DNA of 37,643 bases from Solitalea agri (GCF_023914155.1 NZ_JAMWYS010000016.1:1-37643); one strand, 5' to 3'; shown: positions 1 to 7,421, counted from the first letter of the stretch. The notes: a model not told the origin generated them from the letters alone. Numbers and translations are program-made.

Positions 1-153
1 CTGTCGACTTTTAGCCGCAATCCATTTGATTAATTGTCCATAGCCTGATTCGTCATTACTGACCTGAATGTACGTGTTCGCCTCCTTCAGCACTAAAGTG
101 GCATCTAAGGTGGCTTTGGAAACATCGATACCAATGATTACTGACTTTTTCAT
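1..153 (-). CDS. IS110-family transposase, 5' fragment cut by the window edge
   Basis: Reading the minus strand from the ATG at 153 gives 51 codons without a stop, running off the left edge. The peptide opens MKKSVIIGIDVSKATLDATL, the start of the RuvC-like DEDD domain of IS110-family transposases; the Asp in GIDVSK is expected to be the first catalytic acidic residue. The rest (Tnp_DEDD core, coiled coil, Tnp_IS116 domain with catalytic Ser) would lie to the left of the window. IS110 elements lack ordinary terminal inverted repeats and use a structured RNA from a non-coding end to choose targets. The upstream DNA (154 to about 325) is that end. Whether the element is intact cannot be told from here. 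The family call is confident because the N-terminal motif is characteristic. Confidence 0.85.
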   Translation of the reverse strand, partial: MKKSVIIGIDVSKATLDATLVLKEANTYIQVSNDESGYGQLIKWIAAKSRQ

Positions 154-154
154 A

Positions 155-325
155 GATTTGAGTTGAAGAAAAACTAATACCCTTAACAGGCCTGATAACC
201 TAAGATTCTATCGGGTTCTGTTCAACCAGCGAAGAGAACGGGGCCAGTTCCGAAGGTAGGCCCAAACGCCTGGCAAGCGCGCTGGAGCACCCGCTCTTCT
301 CTGGAAAATTTAATTATTTTAATCA
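155..325 (-). ncRNA. Candidate IS110 bridge RNA (5' non-coding end of the element)
   Basis: This is the stretch directly upstream of the IS110 transposase start. On the minus strand it folds into a long stem: 290-304 pairs with 226-243 (one mismatch and a 2-nt bulge). Inside it is a smaller hairpin, GGGCC at 241-245 with GGCCC at 259-263, plus GC-rich loop material. The window is otherwise AT-rich, so this GC-rich structured patch stands out. In the IS110 group, bridge RNAs of roughly 170-180 nt are made from exactly this position, and the length here fits. The ends given are approximate, no promoter was assigned, and the guide loops were not matched to a target because the flanks of the element are not visible. 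Confidence 0.5.
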
Positions 326-330
326 CATAA

Positions 331-357
331 ACCTAAGGGCAAGCGTCGCCCGTTATG
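331..357 (+). repeat. Partial attC-like site (right half only)
   Basis: GGGC..GCCCGTTATGC just upstream of the first cassette-like gene resembles the right ends of the two fuller palindromic sites at 1493-1622 and 4073-4201, which finish in CCGTTAGCC and CCGTTATTC. The start codon of the following gene is only 20 nt away, as is common after integron attC sites. The left half is absent, perhaps displaced by the IS110 element. Weak by itself and supported mainly by the other two sites. Confidence 0.35.
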
Positions 358-377
358 CACTATTTAAAGACCAACAT

Positions 378-1487
378 ATGCGACCATACATTTTGACATT
401 TTTGTTCTTACTGACTTCAATCTTTTCATACGGTCAGGACAAAAACTATGAAACAGGAATAAAGGCTTTTGACTCGAAAGACTATACTAAAGCCTTTAAA
501 CTAATGAAACCATTTGCTGAATCAGGCGACTCAATTGCTGAATTTATAATTGGCTTTTGCTATCTAAACCCTGATTCGAGTATAAAAAATGATTCTTTAG
601 CAGAACATTATCTAATTCGTTCAGCCGAAAAGTACAACCCCAAGGCGATGGGAGGGCTTTCGATTTACTACTTTCAGAAGGGAATTGAAAATGAAAAACT
701 CAAAGTTCAAGCGTTGGTTTGGGCAGAAATTGCAGGAGCATATGACCCTGCTTTTAATGCGACTACGACTCGTTATTTGATTAGACAGTACCTAAATGAA
801 TCGCAGTTAAATGAAGCAGAGGCAATACTCAAAGAGCAAAAGACAAAATTTGACAAAATAAGTATTGATGCTTTTCACCGCCTTAATAAACAAGCTAAGT
901 CAAGTAATGAAAATTCTGACAAAGCAAAGATTCCTGAAAACAAATACAATTTAATAGAAAACCCTTATTTAGATTGGGTTTATCGGTGGAAACTACAAAG
1001 GTTTGAATGTGATTCAATGTATTATACAGCACAAGTCGAAACGAAACTATTAGACTCAACTATTAATGCAATCAGAAGGAATCAATCATTCGACATTCAT
1101 TTCCTTTATCGGAGTGACAAAACAAAGAAGTTTATTATTTCCAAAGAGGAACAAGATTACTTGGTAAAAGAACTTGAATCACTGAAAAATCATAGATGGG
1201 AACAAAATATGTTTCCTTATTCAAGACGTTTAGAACAAAGCGAGATTCAACCGACTTTTGACAAAACTGAAAATTTACCAACGGAAAAGGAAAAAAACAT
1301 GTGTTCAATCGTATACACCTTTTCAAAACCTATTTTCATCCGTAAAGGAGCCATTGCATTATATTTAGACCAAAAAAGATATAGGACTAACTACACGCAG
1401 TTGGAATTTGGATTCTATATACTTGAAAACAATAGATGGGAACAGATTGCGACTGTTTACAAATATTATGAAAGTTCAAAAAGATAA
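378..1487 (+). CDS. Secreted Sel1/TPR-like repeat protein of unknown function
   Basis: The 369-residue product begins with a signal peptide (hydrophobic LTFLFLLTSIFSYG followed by Q at about residue 20), so it is probably exported to the periplasm or outer face. Residues about 25-160 look like Sel1-type helical repeats, with spaced A/G/Y positions such as AESGDSIAEFIIGFCYL and SAEKYNPKAMGGLSIYYFQKG. Such repeats normally serve as protein-binding scaffolds. Residues about 195-369 form an unrecognised beta-rich domain. The gene is AT-rich, starts 20 nt after a partial attC-like end and stops 6 nt before a full attC-like palindrome, so it occupies what looks like a single gene cassette. No enzymatic motif is visible and the role is unknown. 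Confidence 0.75.
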   Translation: MRPYILTFLFLLTSIFSYGQDKNYETGIKAFDSKDYTKAFKLMKPFAESGDSIAEFIIGFCYLNPDSSIKNDSLAEHYLIRSAEKYNPKAMGGLSIYYFQKGIENEKLKVQALVWAEIAGAYDPAFNATTTRYLIRQYLNESQLNEAEAILKEQKTKFDKISIDAFHRLNKQAKSSNENSDKAKIPENKYNLIENPYLDWVYRWKLQRFECDSMYYTAQVETKLLDSTINAIRRNQSFDIHFLYRSDKTKKFIISKEEQDYLVKELESLKNHRWEQNMFPYSRRLEQSEIQPTFDKTENLPTEKEKNMCSIVYTFSKPIFIRKGAIALYLDQKRYRTNYTQLEFGFYILENNRWEQIATVYKYYESSKR

Positions 1488-1492
1488 ACTGT

Positions 1493-1622
1493 GCATAACA
1501 AGGTATTGTCAAAAGCGGGGCTGAACGGCTTCGATTGGACATTTGCGCATACTTCAAATTTCTTCCTTCGATTAAACTTTAGTGCAAAATTTCCCCGCCT
1601 TCGATAAGCCTATCCGTTAGCC
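1493..1622 (+). repeat. attC-like imperfect palindrome, about 130 bp
   Basis: The site starts GCATAAC six nt after the preceding stop codon and ends GTTAGCC. The outer arms 1497-1520 and 1593-1618 are imperfectly complementary (AAGCGGGG against CCCCGCCTT), with a long loop holding GAACGGCTTCGA and AGTGCAAAAT. A second palindrome at 4073-4201 has the same length, layout and shared words. This matches the general form of an integron attC site (RYYYAAC ... GTTRRRY with a folded bottom strand), though the core boxes deviate from consensus. From 1623 to 1802 there is only spacer with no gene. Confidence 0.6.
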
Positions 1623-1802
1623 GCCTCCCATTTTCCAAATAATGGACTCCATCAGTTAACGTTTAGAACAAAAACTGAACGTTCGAGGATAAAAAAGTGG
1701 TTTATTGTTACATTAAGCCTGTAAATGAAAAACGTTGGTCAGATTTTTTTTTGAGGCCCCCATCCAAACTGACAATTCAGATTAAAAAATTTTGAGATAA
1801 AC

Positions 1803-1836
1803 TTGCGAAACCGAATAGTTGCACATATATTCGCAA
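1803..1836 (+). promoter_or_regulatory. Promoter with overlapping inverted repeat, probable ArsR operator
   Basis: TTG at 1803-1805 and TATATTCG at 1826-1833, 20 nt apart, fit the Bacteroidota TTTG/TAnnTTTG promoter with one mismatch in the -7 box. TTGCGAA (1803-1809) and TTCGCAA (1830-1836) form a perfect inverted repeat that exactly brackets both promoter elements. A dimeric repressor bound here would block transcription, which fits autoregulation by the ArsR-type protein encoded next. The promoter also argues for the ATG at 1867 as the real start rather than an upstream one at 1819 lying inside it. Confidence 0.55.
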
Positions 1837-1866
1837 CCGATTGATTTCATAATAAATAACACCGCA

Positions 1867-2184
1867 ATGAGAAGAGATGTTTTTCAGGCTATTGCCGACC
1901 CAACAAGAAGAGCTATCATAGCTTTAATTGCAGTACACGCAATGACACCTAATGCCATTGCTGAACATTTTGATACAACAAGACAAGCGGTTTCAAAACA
2001 TTTAAGAATATTGACTGAATGCGAACTGGTGAAACAAGAATACCGGGGGCGAGAAATTTTTTATCAACTTGAAATTGATAAAATGAAAGAAATAGACAAA
2101 TGGTTAGAACAGTTTAGAAAGATTTGGGAAAACCGTTTTGAACAATTAGATCAACTTCTATCATCTATTAAAAAAAACAACTAA
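1867..2184 (+). CDS. ArsR/SmtB-family winged-helix regulator
   Basis: The 105-residue product opens [18 protein letters not shown], the classic start of the ArsR winged-helix fold. The recognition helix is [21 protein letters not shown] at about residues 29-49, followed by the wing ([12 protein letters not shown]). No cysteine cluster of a metal-sensing site is visible, so this is probably the non-metal subgroup that is routinely paired with an AHSA1-type SRPBCC protein, as here. I chose the ATG at 1867 because the longer frame from 1819 would overlap the promoter. Its stop overlaps the next start (ATGA-type, 2184), so the two are translationally coupled. It is probably an autorepressor acting at the inverted repeat just upstream; its ligand is unknown. 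Confidence 0.85.
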   Translation: MRRDVFQAIADPTRRAIIALIAVHAMTPNAIAEHFDTTRQAVSKHLRILTECELVKQEYRGREIFYQLEIDKMKEIDKWLEQFRKIWENRFEQLDQLLSSIKKNN

Positions 2185-2687
2185 TGAAACACAATTTACA
2201 ATTTGACTTTCTTGTAGATAAGAAAAAAAATACGCTAACCATCAGACGCGAATTTTTAGCTGACCGACAATTAGTTTGGAACTGTTACACAAAAAGTGAA
2301 CTTCTAGACCAATGGTTTGCGCCAAAACCGCTAACAACAAAGACAAAATCAATGGACTTTCGCGAAGGCGGCCATTGGCATTATGCAATGGTGGAACCAA
2401 ATGGTACAGAATATTGGGGTTGGACTGAGTATCTTAAAATTAAACCAATTGATTACTACACATCATTAGATGCTTTTAGTAATGCTGATGGTGAAATAAA
2501 TAAAGACCTTCCACGAGCAGAGTGGCTTGTTACTTTCAGCGAAAAAGGTGATAACGCCTTAGTAGAAACTATTGTAACCTATAACTCTCTTTCAGATTTG
2601 GAAGTAGTTATTCAAATGAATATGGAACAGGGTATGATGGCAACTCTTGAAAAACTTGATGAATTACTATTAACCTTGAACAAATAA
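2184..2687 (+). CDS. SRPBCC / AHSA1 domain protein
   Basis: The 167-residue protein fits the START-like AHSA1 (Aha1 C-terminal) fold. Visible marks are RREFLADRQLVWNCYTKSELLDQWFAPKP near the N-terminus, DFREGGHWHYAM in the middle, and the closing helix MNMEQGMMATLEKLDELL. These single-domain cytosolic proteins have a hydrophobic cavity and are thought to bind small ligands; the substrate is not known. The gene overlaps the ArsR gene by one base and is followed after 19 nt by a DUF1801 gene, so the three form one operon. ArsR plus AHSA1 pairs are common in bacteria and are usually assigned to an uncharacterised stress or xenobiotic response. Confidence 0.82.
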   Translation: MKHNLQFDFLVDKKKNTLTIRREFLADRQLVWNCYTKSELLDQWFAPKPLTTKTKSMDFREGGHWHYAMVEPNGTEYWGWTEYLKIKPIDYYTSLDAFSNADGEINKDLPRAEWLVTFSEKGDNALVETIVTYNSLSDLEVVIQMNMEQGMMATLEKLDELLLTLNK

Positions 2688-2706
2688 ATAGATCTAGAAG
2701 AACATC

Positions 2707-3324
2707 ATGAAAAACTTCAATAGTAAAGTAGATGATTACATTGCAAAGTCAGCCGAATTTGCAAAACCAATGCTCAATTACTTAAGGGAACTTGTTCACG
2801 ATACTTGTCCTGATGTAGAAGAAGATATTAAATGGGGAACTCCGCATTATTCATACAGAGGTGACCATTTGTGTATGATGGGAGCATTTAAAAATCATTG
2901 TTCTTTTAGTTTATATAAAGCTGAACTAATGAAGGACAAAACTATTCAAGACAGTGTAAAGGCTGGCAAAAAATTCGGTTATATGGATAAGCTGAAAGAC
3001 CTATCTGAATTGCCCGAAAAAGAAGTTTTAGTCGCTTATATAAAAGAGGCGATGGAACTTAATGCAAACGGAACGGCAAAACCAAAACCTGTTAAAGAAA
3101 AATCAACAGAAGAAGTTGTTGCACCGCAGGTATTTATTGACGCACTGAAGAAAAATGAAAAAGCGGGTTCGGTCTATGAAAGTAAATCTGCATCGTTCCA
3201 GAAAGAATACATCAAATGGATCGCAGAAGCCAAAACGGAGGAGACAAGAGATAAAAGAATAGAGCAGGCTCTTGATTGGATAGCAGACGGCAAGGGCAGA
3301 TTTTGGCAGTATGCAAAAAAGTAA
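2707..3324 (+). CDS. DUF1801 plus OmdA-like (YdeI-type) protein
   Basis: The 205-residue protein has two parts. Residues 1 to about 110 carry the DUF1801 (YdhG-like) fold, with DTCPDVEEDIKWGTPHYSYRGDHLCMMGAFKNHCSF. Residues about 140-205 match the OmdA/YdeI C-terminal region (FQKEYIKWIAEAKTEETRDKRIEQAL). It is cytosolic with no signal peptide. The function is not established; relatives are linked loosely to stress or peptide resistance. It is the last gene of the ArsR-AHSA1 operon, and DUF1801 proteins often sit beside AHSA1 proteins, which suggests a shared process. The ATG at 2707 is well placed. Confidence 0.8.
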   Translation: MKNFNSKVDDYIAKSAEFAKPMLNYLRELVHDTCPDVEEDIKWGTPHYSYRGDHLCMMGAFKNHCSFSLYKAELMKDKTIQDSVKAGKKFGYMDKLKDLSELPEKEVLVAYIKEAMELNANGTAKPKPVKEKSTEEVVAPQVFIDALKKNEKAGSVYESKSASFQKEYIKWIAEAKTEETRDKRIEQALDWIADGKGRFWQYAKK

Positions 3325-3623
3325 ATGCCTGACAAACTGGTATTATAACAAAACATCGAATTCCGTAATAAAAGGGGTATCTATCCTGATAAAAAAAATG
3401 AGAGAGAGTGTAAAATAAACTGCCTCGAGCAGCTTCTGAATTAGGTATCACCTCGTTCCAAAACCGTCTTACCACCTTGTTTAAGTGAGGGGCGGGTGTT
3501 CTCGAACCAGCACTAAACAGGTTCCGAACCAGTTCGAAAGTGGTACGAACTAGCCCGACACCGATTTGTGATACCTACAATAAGCAACTTGTCAAATTAA
3601 GTGCCCGCCAGATCATTTGTGAC
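3325..3623. other. Non-coding stretch with GTTC/GAAC-rich end of a decayed IS91-type element
   Basis: No gene is seen. From about 3480 to 3560 there are several short GGTTC/GAACC and GTTCG/CGAAC inverted words. IS91-type elements insert at GAAC/GTTC tetramers and carry palindromic ori and ter ends, and this stretch lies just beyond the transposase 3' end of the remnant at 3624-4015, so it is probably one end of that element. The exact boundary could not be fixed. Confidence 0.35.
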
Positions 3624-4015
3624 CTACCCTCGTCGGTCGAAAACGACGATGGTCACCAAATTGCCGGCTTTACAACAGGGGCATTTCTTCAACAGGGTGT
3701 TTACCGGCTTGTCCTTTACCGGCAGGTGCCGCCCAAGGTCCGGATCAGTTGGCCGATTTTCGATCGTTTCTGAGGAAGAAAGAGGTATTCGTGTAGCTGT
3801 TCGGGATCGAGTTCGGTAGGAACTTTGCCAAAATGCACGGCGATGGCCGCCACATGCAGGGCATAGTTTTTAAAAGTGCTCGTACTGCGTCCTAAAATAG
3901 AAATGCTGCGTTCGAACCGGTAAATCAGTTCGGCAAATCCGGGAACTTCGCCTTTGGCACGGTCAAGCTTGTTTTCCCCTAAAGCTTCGGAATTCTTTTT
4001 TTGCCATGTTAACAA
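3624..4015 (-). pseudogene. Collapsed IS91-type element: integrase N-terminus fused to transposase C-terminus
   Basis: On the minus strand the ATG at 4015 starts a tyrosine-recombinase N-terminal (SAM-like) domain (RFERSISILGRSTSTFKNYA, then LDPEQLHEYLF). Near 3770 the sequence stops matching an integrase. In a second frame, from about 3750 to the TAG at 3624, it reads as the end of an IS91 transposase with a CPCCK zinc-ribbon half and VTIVVFDRRG. Many Bacteroidota IS91 elements carry an integrase gene followed by the Y-transposase. Here everything between the first quarter of the integrase and the transposase tail is missing, so neither product can work. It lies inside the second cassette-like unit, between the DUF1801 gene and an attC-like site. 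Confidence 0.7.
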
Positions 4016-4072
4016 TTGTTTGATACTTTAGTTAAAGTAAGACATTCACCCACAAAAGCTACCGAAGGTTTA

Positions 4073-4201
4073 GTTCAACAAGGGGTTTGCGATAGTGGAG
4101 CGAAACTGCAAAGTTCAACGGCAGTTCTTCGAATCAATTTTTGGGCAAATTAAAGATTTGTGCTAAAAATCCGCCACTTCGCAAGCCGATAACCGTTATT
4201 C
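4073..4201 (+). repeat. attC-like imperfect palindrome, about 129 bp
   Basis: Begins GTTCAAC and ends GTTATTC. The outer arms 4077-4100 and 4171-4197 pair imperfectly (TTTGCGATAGTGG against CCACTTCGCAAG). It shares length, arm layout and inner words (CAACGGC...TTCGA, GTGCTAAAAAT, AAGCC.AT.ACCGTTA) with the site at 1493-1622, so the two are one repeat family. The next gene starts 43 nt beyond it. I infer a recombination site of the attC kind; no integron integrase is in the window. Confidence 0.6.
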
Positions 4202-4243
4202 GTTTACTTATAATCCATTATATCAAGAGGATAAAACACTCAA

Positions 4244-5329
4244 ATGAATAATAGAATAACAATTACAATATTTACTATGACATTCCTCTTTCTTTCGTGC
4301 AATCGAAAAAAGGAGATTATCACTCCTGAGGTAAAAAACATTACGGAAAGTGTTTATGCTTCGGGTATTATTAAAAGTGAAAATCAATATGAAGTTTATA
4401 CCAAAGCCAATGGGATAGTGAATAGAATAGCTGTTAAAGAGGGCGATTATGTAAAAAAAGGACAATTGTTATTTCGCATTGAAAATCCAAATGCCAAATT
4501 ATCCGTTGACAATGCCCGGCTAAATGCTGAAGTGAATGACTACTATACTAACAGCGAGAAGTTGAAAGAGGCTTACAATTCAATTCAGCTAGCTCTTAAA
4601 AACCTAAGCAATGATTCTTTAGTTTTTGAAAGACAAAAGATGCTTTGGAATCAAAATATTGGTTCAAAAGTAGAGCTTGAACAAAAGGAACTCGCTTTTG
4701 AAAAATCAAAAGTGACACTAATGCAGGCAAGAGTTAATTACGATGACTTAAAACGCCAATTATATCTTGCTTACCAACAAAGTCAGAATAATTTAAAAAT
4801 TGCTCAAACCTTTGAAAAAGATATGGAGATACTAAGTGCGTTGGAGGGCATTGTTTACAAAATAGATATCAAAGAAGGCGAACTGGCTACTGTTGCTTCC
4901 CCTTTAGCTGTAATTGGAGAAGAAAAATTTGTTATTGAACTCAATATTGATGAATTCGATATTGTGAAAATAACGAAAGGCCAAAAAGTAATTATTCGGT
5001 TGGACGCCTATAAGTCTCAAACTTTTAGCGCCGTAATACTCAGTATTTATCCAATGATGAACGAACGTACCCGAACATTTAAAGTAAAGGCTGTCTTTAC
5101 CCAAGAACCAAAAGTGCTTTACCCAAATTTAACATTGGAGGCCAGTATTATAATAAATAAAAAACAACATGCTTTAACCATTCCTACTCGTTTTTTGCTC
5201 TCGGATTCTACTGTAATGCTGGAAAATGAGACCCTAAAGAAAGTAAAAATTGGACTAAGCGATTACAACCTAACTGAAATCAAAAGTGGTATTACTGCAA
5301 ATTCTAAAATAATAATACCCAAGAAATGA
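4244..5329 (+). CDS. Periplasmic adaptor lipoprotein (HlyD/MacA-like) of an ABC exporter
   Basis: The 361-residue protein starts with a lipoprotein signal (FTMTFLFLSC, Cys about residue 19). Next come the biotinyl-lipoyl-like half motif (GIVNRIAVKEGDYVKKGQLLFRIE, about residues 64-87), a long alpha-helical coiled-coil hairpin (about 90-190), the second lipoyl half (ALEGIVYKIDIKEGELA) and a beta-barrel region ending in IPTRFLL. This is the membrane-fusion architecture of MacA/HlyD proteins. The gene overlaps the next one by four bases (ATGA at 5326), so it is coupled to the permease and ATPase. The substrate is unknown and no TolC-like outer-membrane gene is present nearby. The gene starts 43 nt after an attC-like site, consistent with mobile origin. 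Confidence 0.85.
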   Translation: MNNRITITIFTMTFLFLSCNRKKEIITPEVKNITESVYASGIIKSENQYEVYTKANGIVNRIAVKEGDYVKKGQLLFRIENPNAKLSVDNARLNAEVNDYYTNSEKLKEAYNSIQLALKNLSNDSLVFERQKMLWNQNIGSKVELEQKELAFEKSKVTLMQARVNYDDLKRQLYLAYQQSQNNLKIAQTFEKDMEILSALEGIVYKIDIKEGELATVASPLAVIGEEKFVIELNIDEFDIVKITKGQKVIIRLDAYKSQTFSAVILSIYPMMNERTRTFKVKAVFTQEPKVLYPNLTLEASIIINKKQHALTIPTRFLLSDSTVMLENETLKKVKIGLSDYNLTEIKSGITANSKIIIPKK

Positions 5330-6585
5330 AGGTTAAGCATATTTACGAAATTGCTAAATCGCTATTACTCGCGAGGTCCAGGCAATCACTTGTTGCCGCT
5401 ATTGGTGTGACCTTTAGCGTTGCATTTTTTATTTCACTGCTTGGTTTTATGGAAGGATTAAACTCATTGTTGGATGGCTTGGTATTGAATAGAACGCCAC
5501 ATGTTAGACTCTATACTGAAATTCGTCCTTCAGATTTTCAACCCATTGACTTATCCAAAACTTACCAAAAACAACATAATTTTATCAGTTCTGTAAAGCC
5601 CACTAATGCCAGAAAAGACATATACAACGCTCTTGCCATTATTTCAACCCTTAAGGCAGATACAAGGGTGATTGGAGTTGCCCCCAAAGTGACAGCACAA
5701 GTATTTTACAATCTTGGAAACATTGAATTAAATGGTGTTATAAATGGAATTGATGTTCTGCAGGAAGCCATACTATTCAATTTTAAAGATTATGTAATAG
5801 GAGGAGATTTTAAGGATCTAATAAACAGATCGAACAGTATTATATTAGGAATTGGAGTTGCCGAAAAAATGCTTGCAAAAAAAGGCGATATCATTACCGT
5901 AACCACCCTAAATGGAGGTCAATTTTCTTTAAAAGTAGTTGGCTTTTATCAGTCGGGTATAGCAGAATTAGATAAGGTACATAGTTTTGTGAGTTTATCC
6001 ACCGGGCAGAAACTATTGGGAGAGTCGAGTAATTTTATTAGTGATATTCAAATTAAAGTAAAAGACATGAGCCAAGCACCTGCTATGGCCAATGAATACC
6101 GACGGGTTTTTGGTATCGATGCCGAAGACATACAAACTGCCAACGCACAATTTGAAACGGGAAGTAGAGCTCGATCTATCATCTCATATGCGGTGGGCAT
6201 AACCTTGCTTATAGTCGCAGGATTTGGCATATACAATATTCTTAATATGATGATTTATGAAAAATTGGATACAATCGCAATTTTAAAAGCAACAGGTTTT
6301 GCCGGAAGTGATGTAAAAATAATATTTATTGTTATTTCATTAAGCATCGGTATAGGCGGTGCACTAGCAGGGGCACTTTTAGGCTTCATCTTTTCTTTGA
6401 TCATTGATGCTATTCCTTTCAATTCGGCTGCTCTGCCAACAGTAACTACCTATCCGGTAAATTATGGATTGCAATATTATTCAATTGCCATGCTATTTGC
6501 TGTAGTTACCACCTATTTTGCGGGTTGGTTTCCCGCAAAGAAAGCAAGTAGTGTAGATCCGGTGGAAATCATTAGAGGAAAATAA
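5326..6585 (+). CDS. ABC transporter permease, FtsX/MacB/LolCE type
   Basis: The 419-residue membrane protein has one N-terminal transmembrane segment (about residues 22-44, SLVAAIGVTFSVAFFISLLG), a large periplasmic MacB_PCD-like domain (about 50-270) and a C-terminal FtsX domain with three transmembrane segments (about 285-410). It ends with the usual cytosolic EXXAK-like region (ASSVDPVEIIRGK). In MacB-type machines this topology transmits ATPase movement to the periplasm rather than moving the substrate through the membrane. It overlaps the adaptor gene and sits one base ahead of the ATPase start. Together the three encode a complete inner-membrane MacAB-like or lipoprotein-release-like unit. 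The substrate cannot be deduced. Confidence 0.87.
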   Translation: MKVKHIYEIAKSLLLARSRQSLVAAIGVTFSVAFFISLLGFMEGLNSLLDGLVLNRTPHVRLYTEIRPSDFQPIDLSKTYQKQHNFISSVKPTNARKDIYNALAIISTLKADTRVIGVAPKVTAQVFYNLGNIELNGVINGIDVLQEAILFNFKDYVIGGDFKDLINRSNSIILGIGVAEKMLAKKGDIITVTTLNGGQFSLKVVGFYQSGIAELDKVHSFVSLSTGQKLLGESSNFISDIQIKVKDMSQAPAMANEYRRVFGIDAEDIQTANAQFETGSRARSIISYAVGITLLIVAGFGIYNILNMMIYEKLDTIAILKATGFAGSDVKIIFIVISLSIGIGGALAGALLGFIFSLIIDAIPFNSAALPTVTTYPVNYGLQYYSIAMLFAVVTTYFAGWFPAKKASSVDPVEIIRGK

Positions 6586-6586
6586 A

Positions 6587-7264
6587 ATGGAAAATAAACC
6601 TTCTTTAGTCGCTACGGGCATATATAAATCGTTTTACGACCCTGCAAAAGTTGATATTTTAAAAGGCATTTCATTTAGCATCAATAGAGGAGAATTTTGT
6701 TCCATTACAGGCAAATCGGGATGTGGTAAATCTACTCTACTATATATATTATCTACTATGGATACTGACTATAAAGGAGAGCTTTTTATTGATAGTGAAT
6801 TAATGACGAATAAATCTGAAAAAGAACTAGCGTTTGTAAGGAATGAAAAAATTGGGTTTGTTTTTCAGTTTCATTATTTGCTCAATGAGTTTAGTGTGTT
6901 AAAAAATGTAATGCTGCCAGGTTTTAAATCAAGTAAACATACAGAGGAAGAACTAGAGCACAAGGCTTATGAACTTTTAAAAAAACTGGGTATAGAAAAA
7001 CTATCAAGTAAAATGGCTTATCAAGTTTCTGGCGGAGAAAAGCAACGTGTGGCAATTGCTCGTTCAATGATAAACGACCCCGTTATATTGATGTGTGATG
7101 AACCTACAGGAAATTTAGATAGCAAAAACACTGAAATTGTATTTGAAATATTTAAAGAATTAGTGCATGCTTTCAACAAGACTATTTTAGTAGTAACGCA
7201 CGATGAAAATTTTTCAAAAAAAACCCATCGAATCATCACAATGCGAGATGGAAGTATTATGTAA
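6587..7264 (+). CDS. ABC transporter ATP-binding protein (LolD/MacB-type)
   Basis: The 225-residue ATPase has every expected motif: Walker A GKSGCGKST (residues 42-50), Q-loop Gln about 94 (GFVFQFHYLL), signature VSGGEKQ (147-153), Walker B VILMCDEP (166-173) and H-loop His about 205 (VVTHDE). FVFQFHYLL with EPTGNLDS is typical of the LolD/MacB/FtsE group that partners with FtsX-type permeases, and such a permease ends one base upstream. The product powers the exporter in the preceding two genes. A short attC-like end follows at about 7283-7314, closing the third cassette-like unit. Confidence 0.9.
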   Translation: MENKPSLVATGIYKSFYDPAKVDILKGISFSINRGEFCSITGKSGCGKSTLLYILSTMDTDYKGELFIDSELMTNKSEKELAFVRNEKIGFVFQFHYLLNEFSVLKNVMLPGFKSSKHTEEELEHKAYELLKKLGIEKLSSKMAYQVSGGEKQRVAIARSMINDPVILMCDEPTGNLDSKNTEIVFEIFKELVHAFNKTILVVTHDENFSKKTHRIITMRDGSIM

Positions 7265-7282
7265 CAATAATAAAAATAGTAC

Positions 7283-7314
7283 TATAAACGTGAGTTCGAG
7301 TTAAGCGGTTAGCA
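7283..7314 (+). repeat. Shortened attC-like end after the ABC exporter genes
   Basis: TATAAAC (7283-7289) followed by TTCGAGTTAAGCGGTTAGC (7295-7313) resembles the right half of the 1493-1622 site (TTCGATAAGCC...CGTTAGC) with the large loop removed. It marks the change from AT-rich accessory genes to ordinary chromosomal genes. It is short, so chance similarity is possible. Confidence 0.3.
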
Positions 7315-7421
7315 ATAGTTGGTTGCTGGTCATTGCTTACTGGAATCTGCCTACTGTCTGCTACCTCCCCTCTCATTTCTTTCCAACAATTCATATCTTA
7401 AGCTCTTTAACCATACAAGCA

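Noticed and set aside
3540-3819. Two plus-strand open frames of 72-77 codons
   Set aside because: They are antisense to the IS91 transposase tail and integrase remnant, which give recognisable protein motifs on the minus strand; the plus-strand peptides look random.
7323-7421. N-terminal extension of the epimerase frame
   Set aside because: The 33 extra residues are unlike the family N-terminus, and the ATG at 7422 gives a perfect family start.
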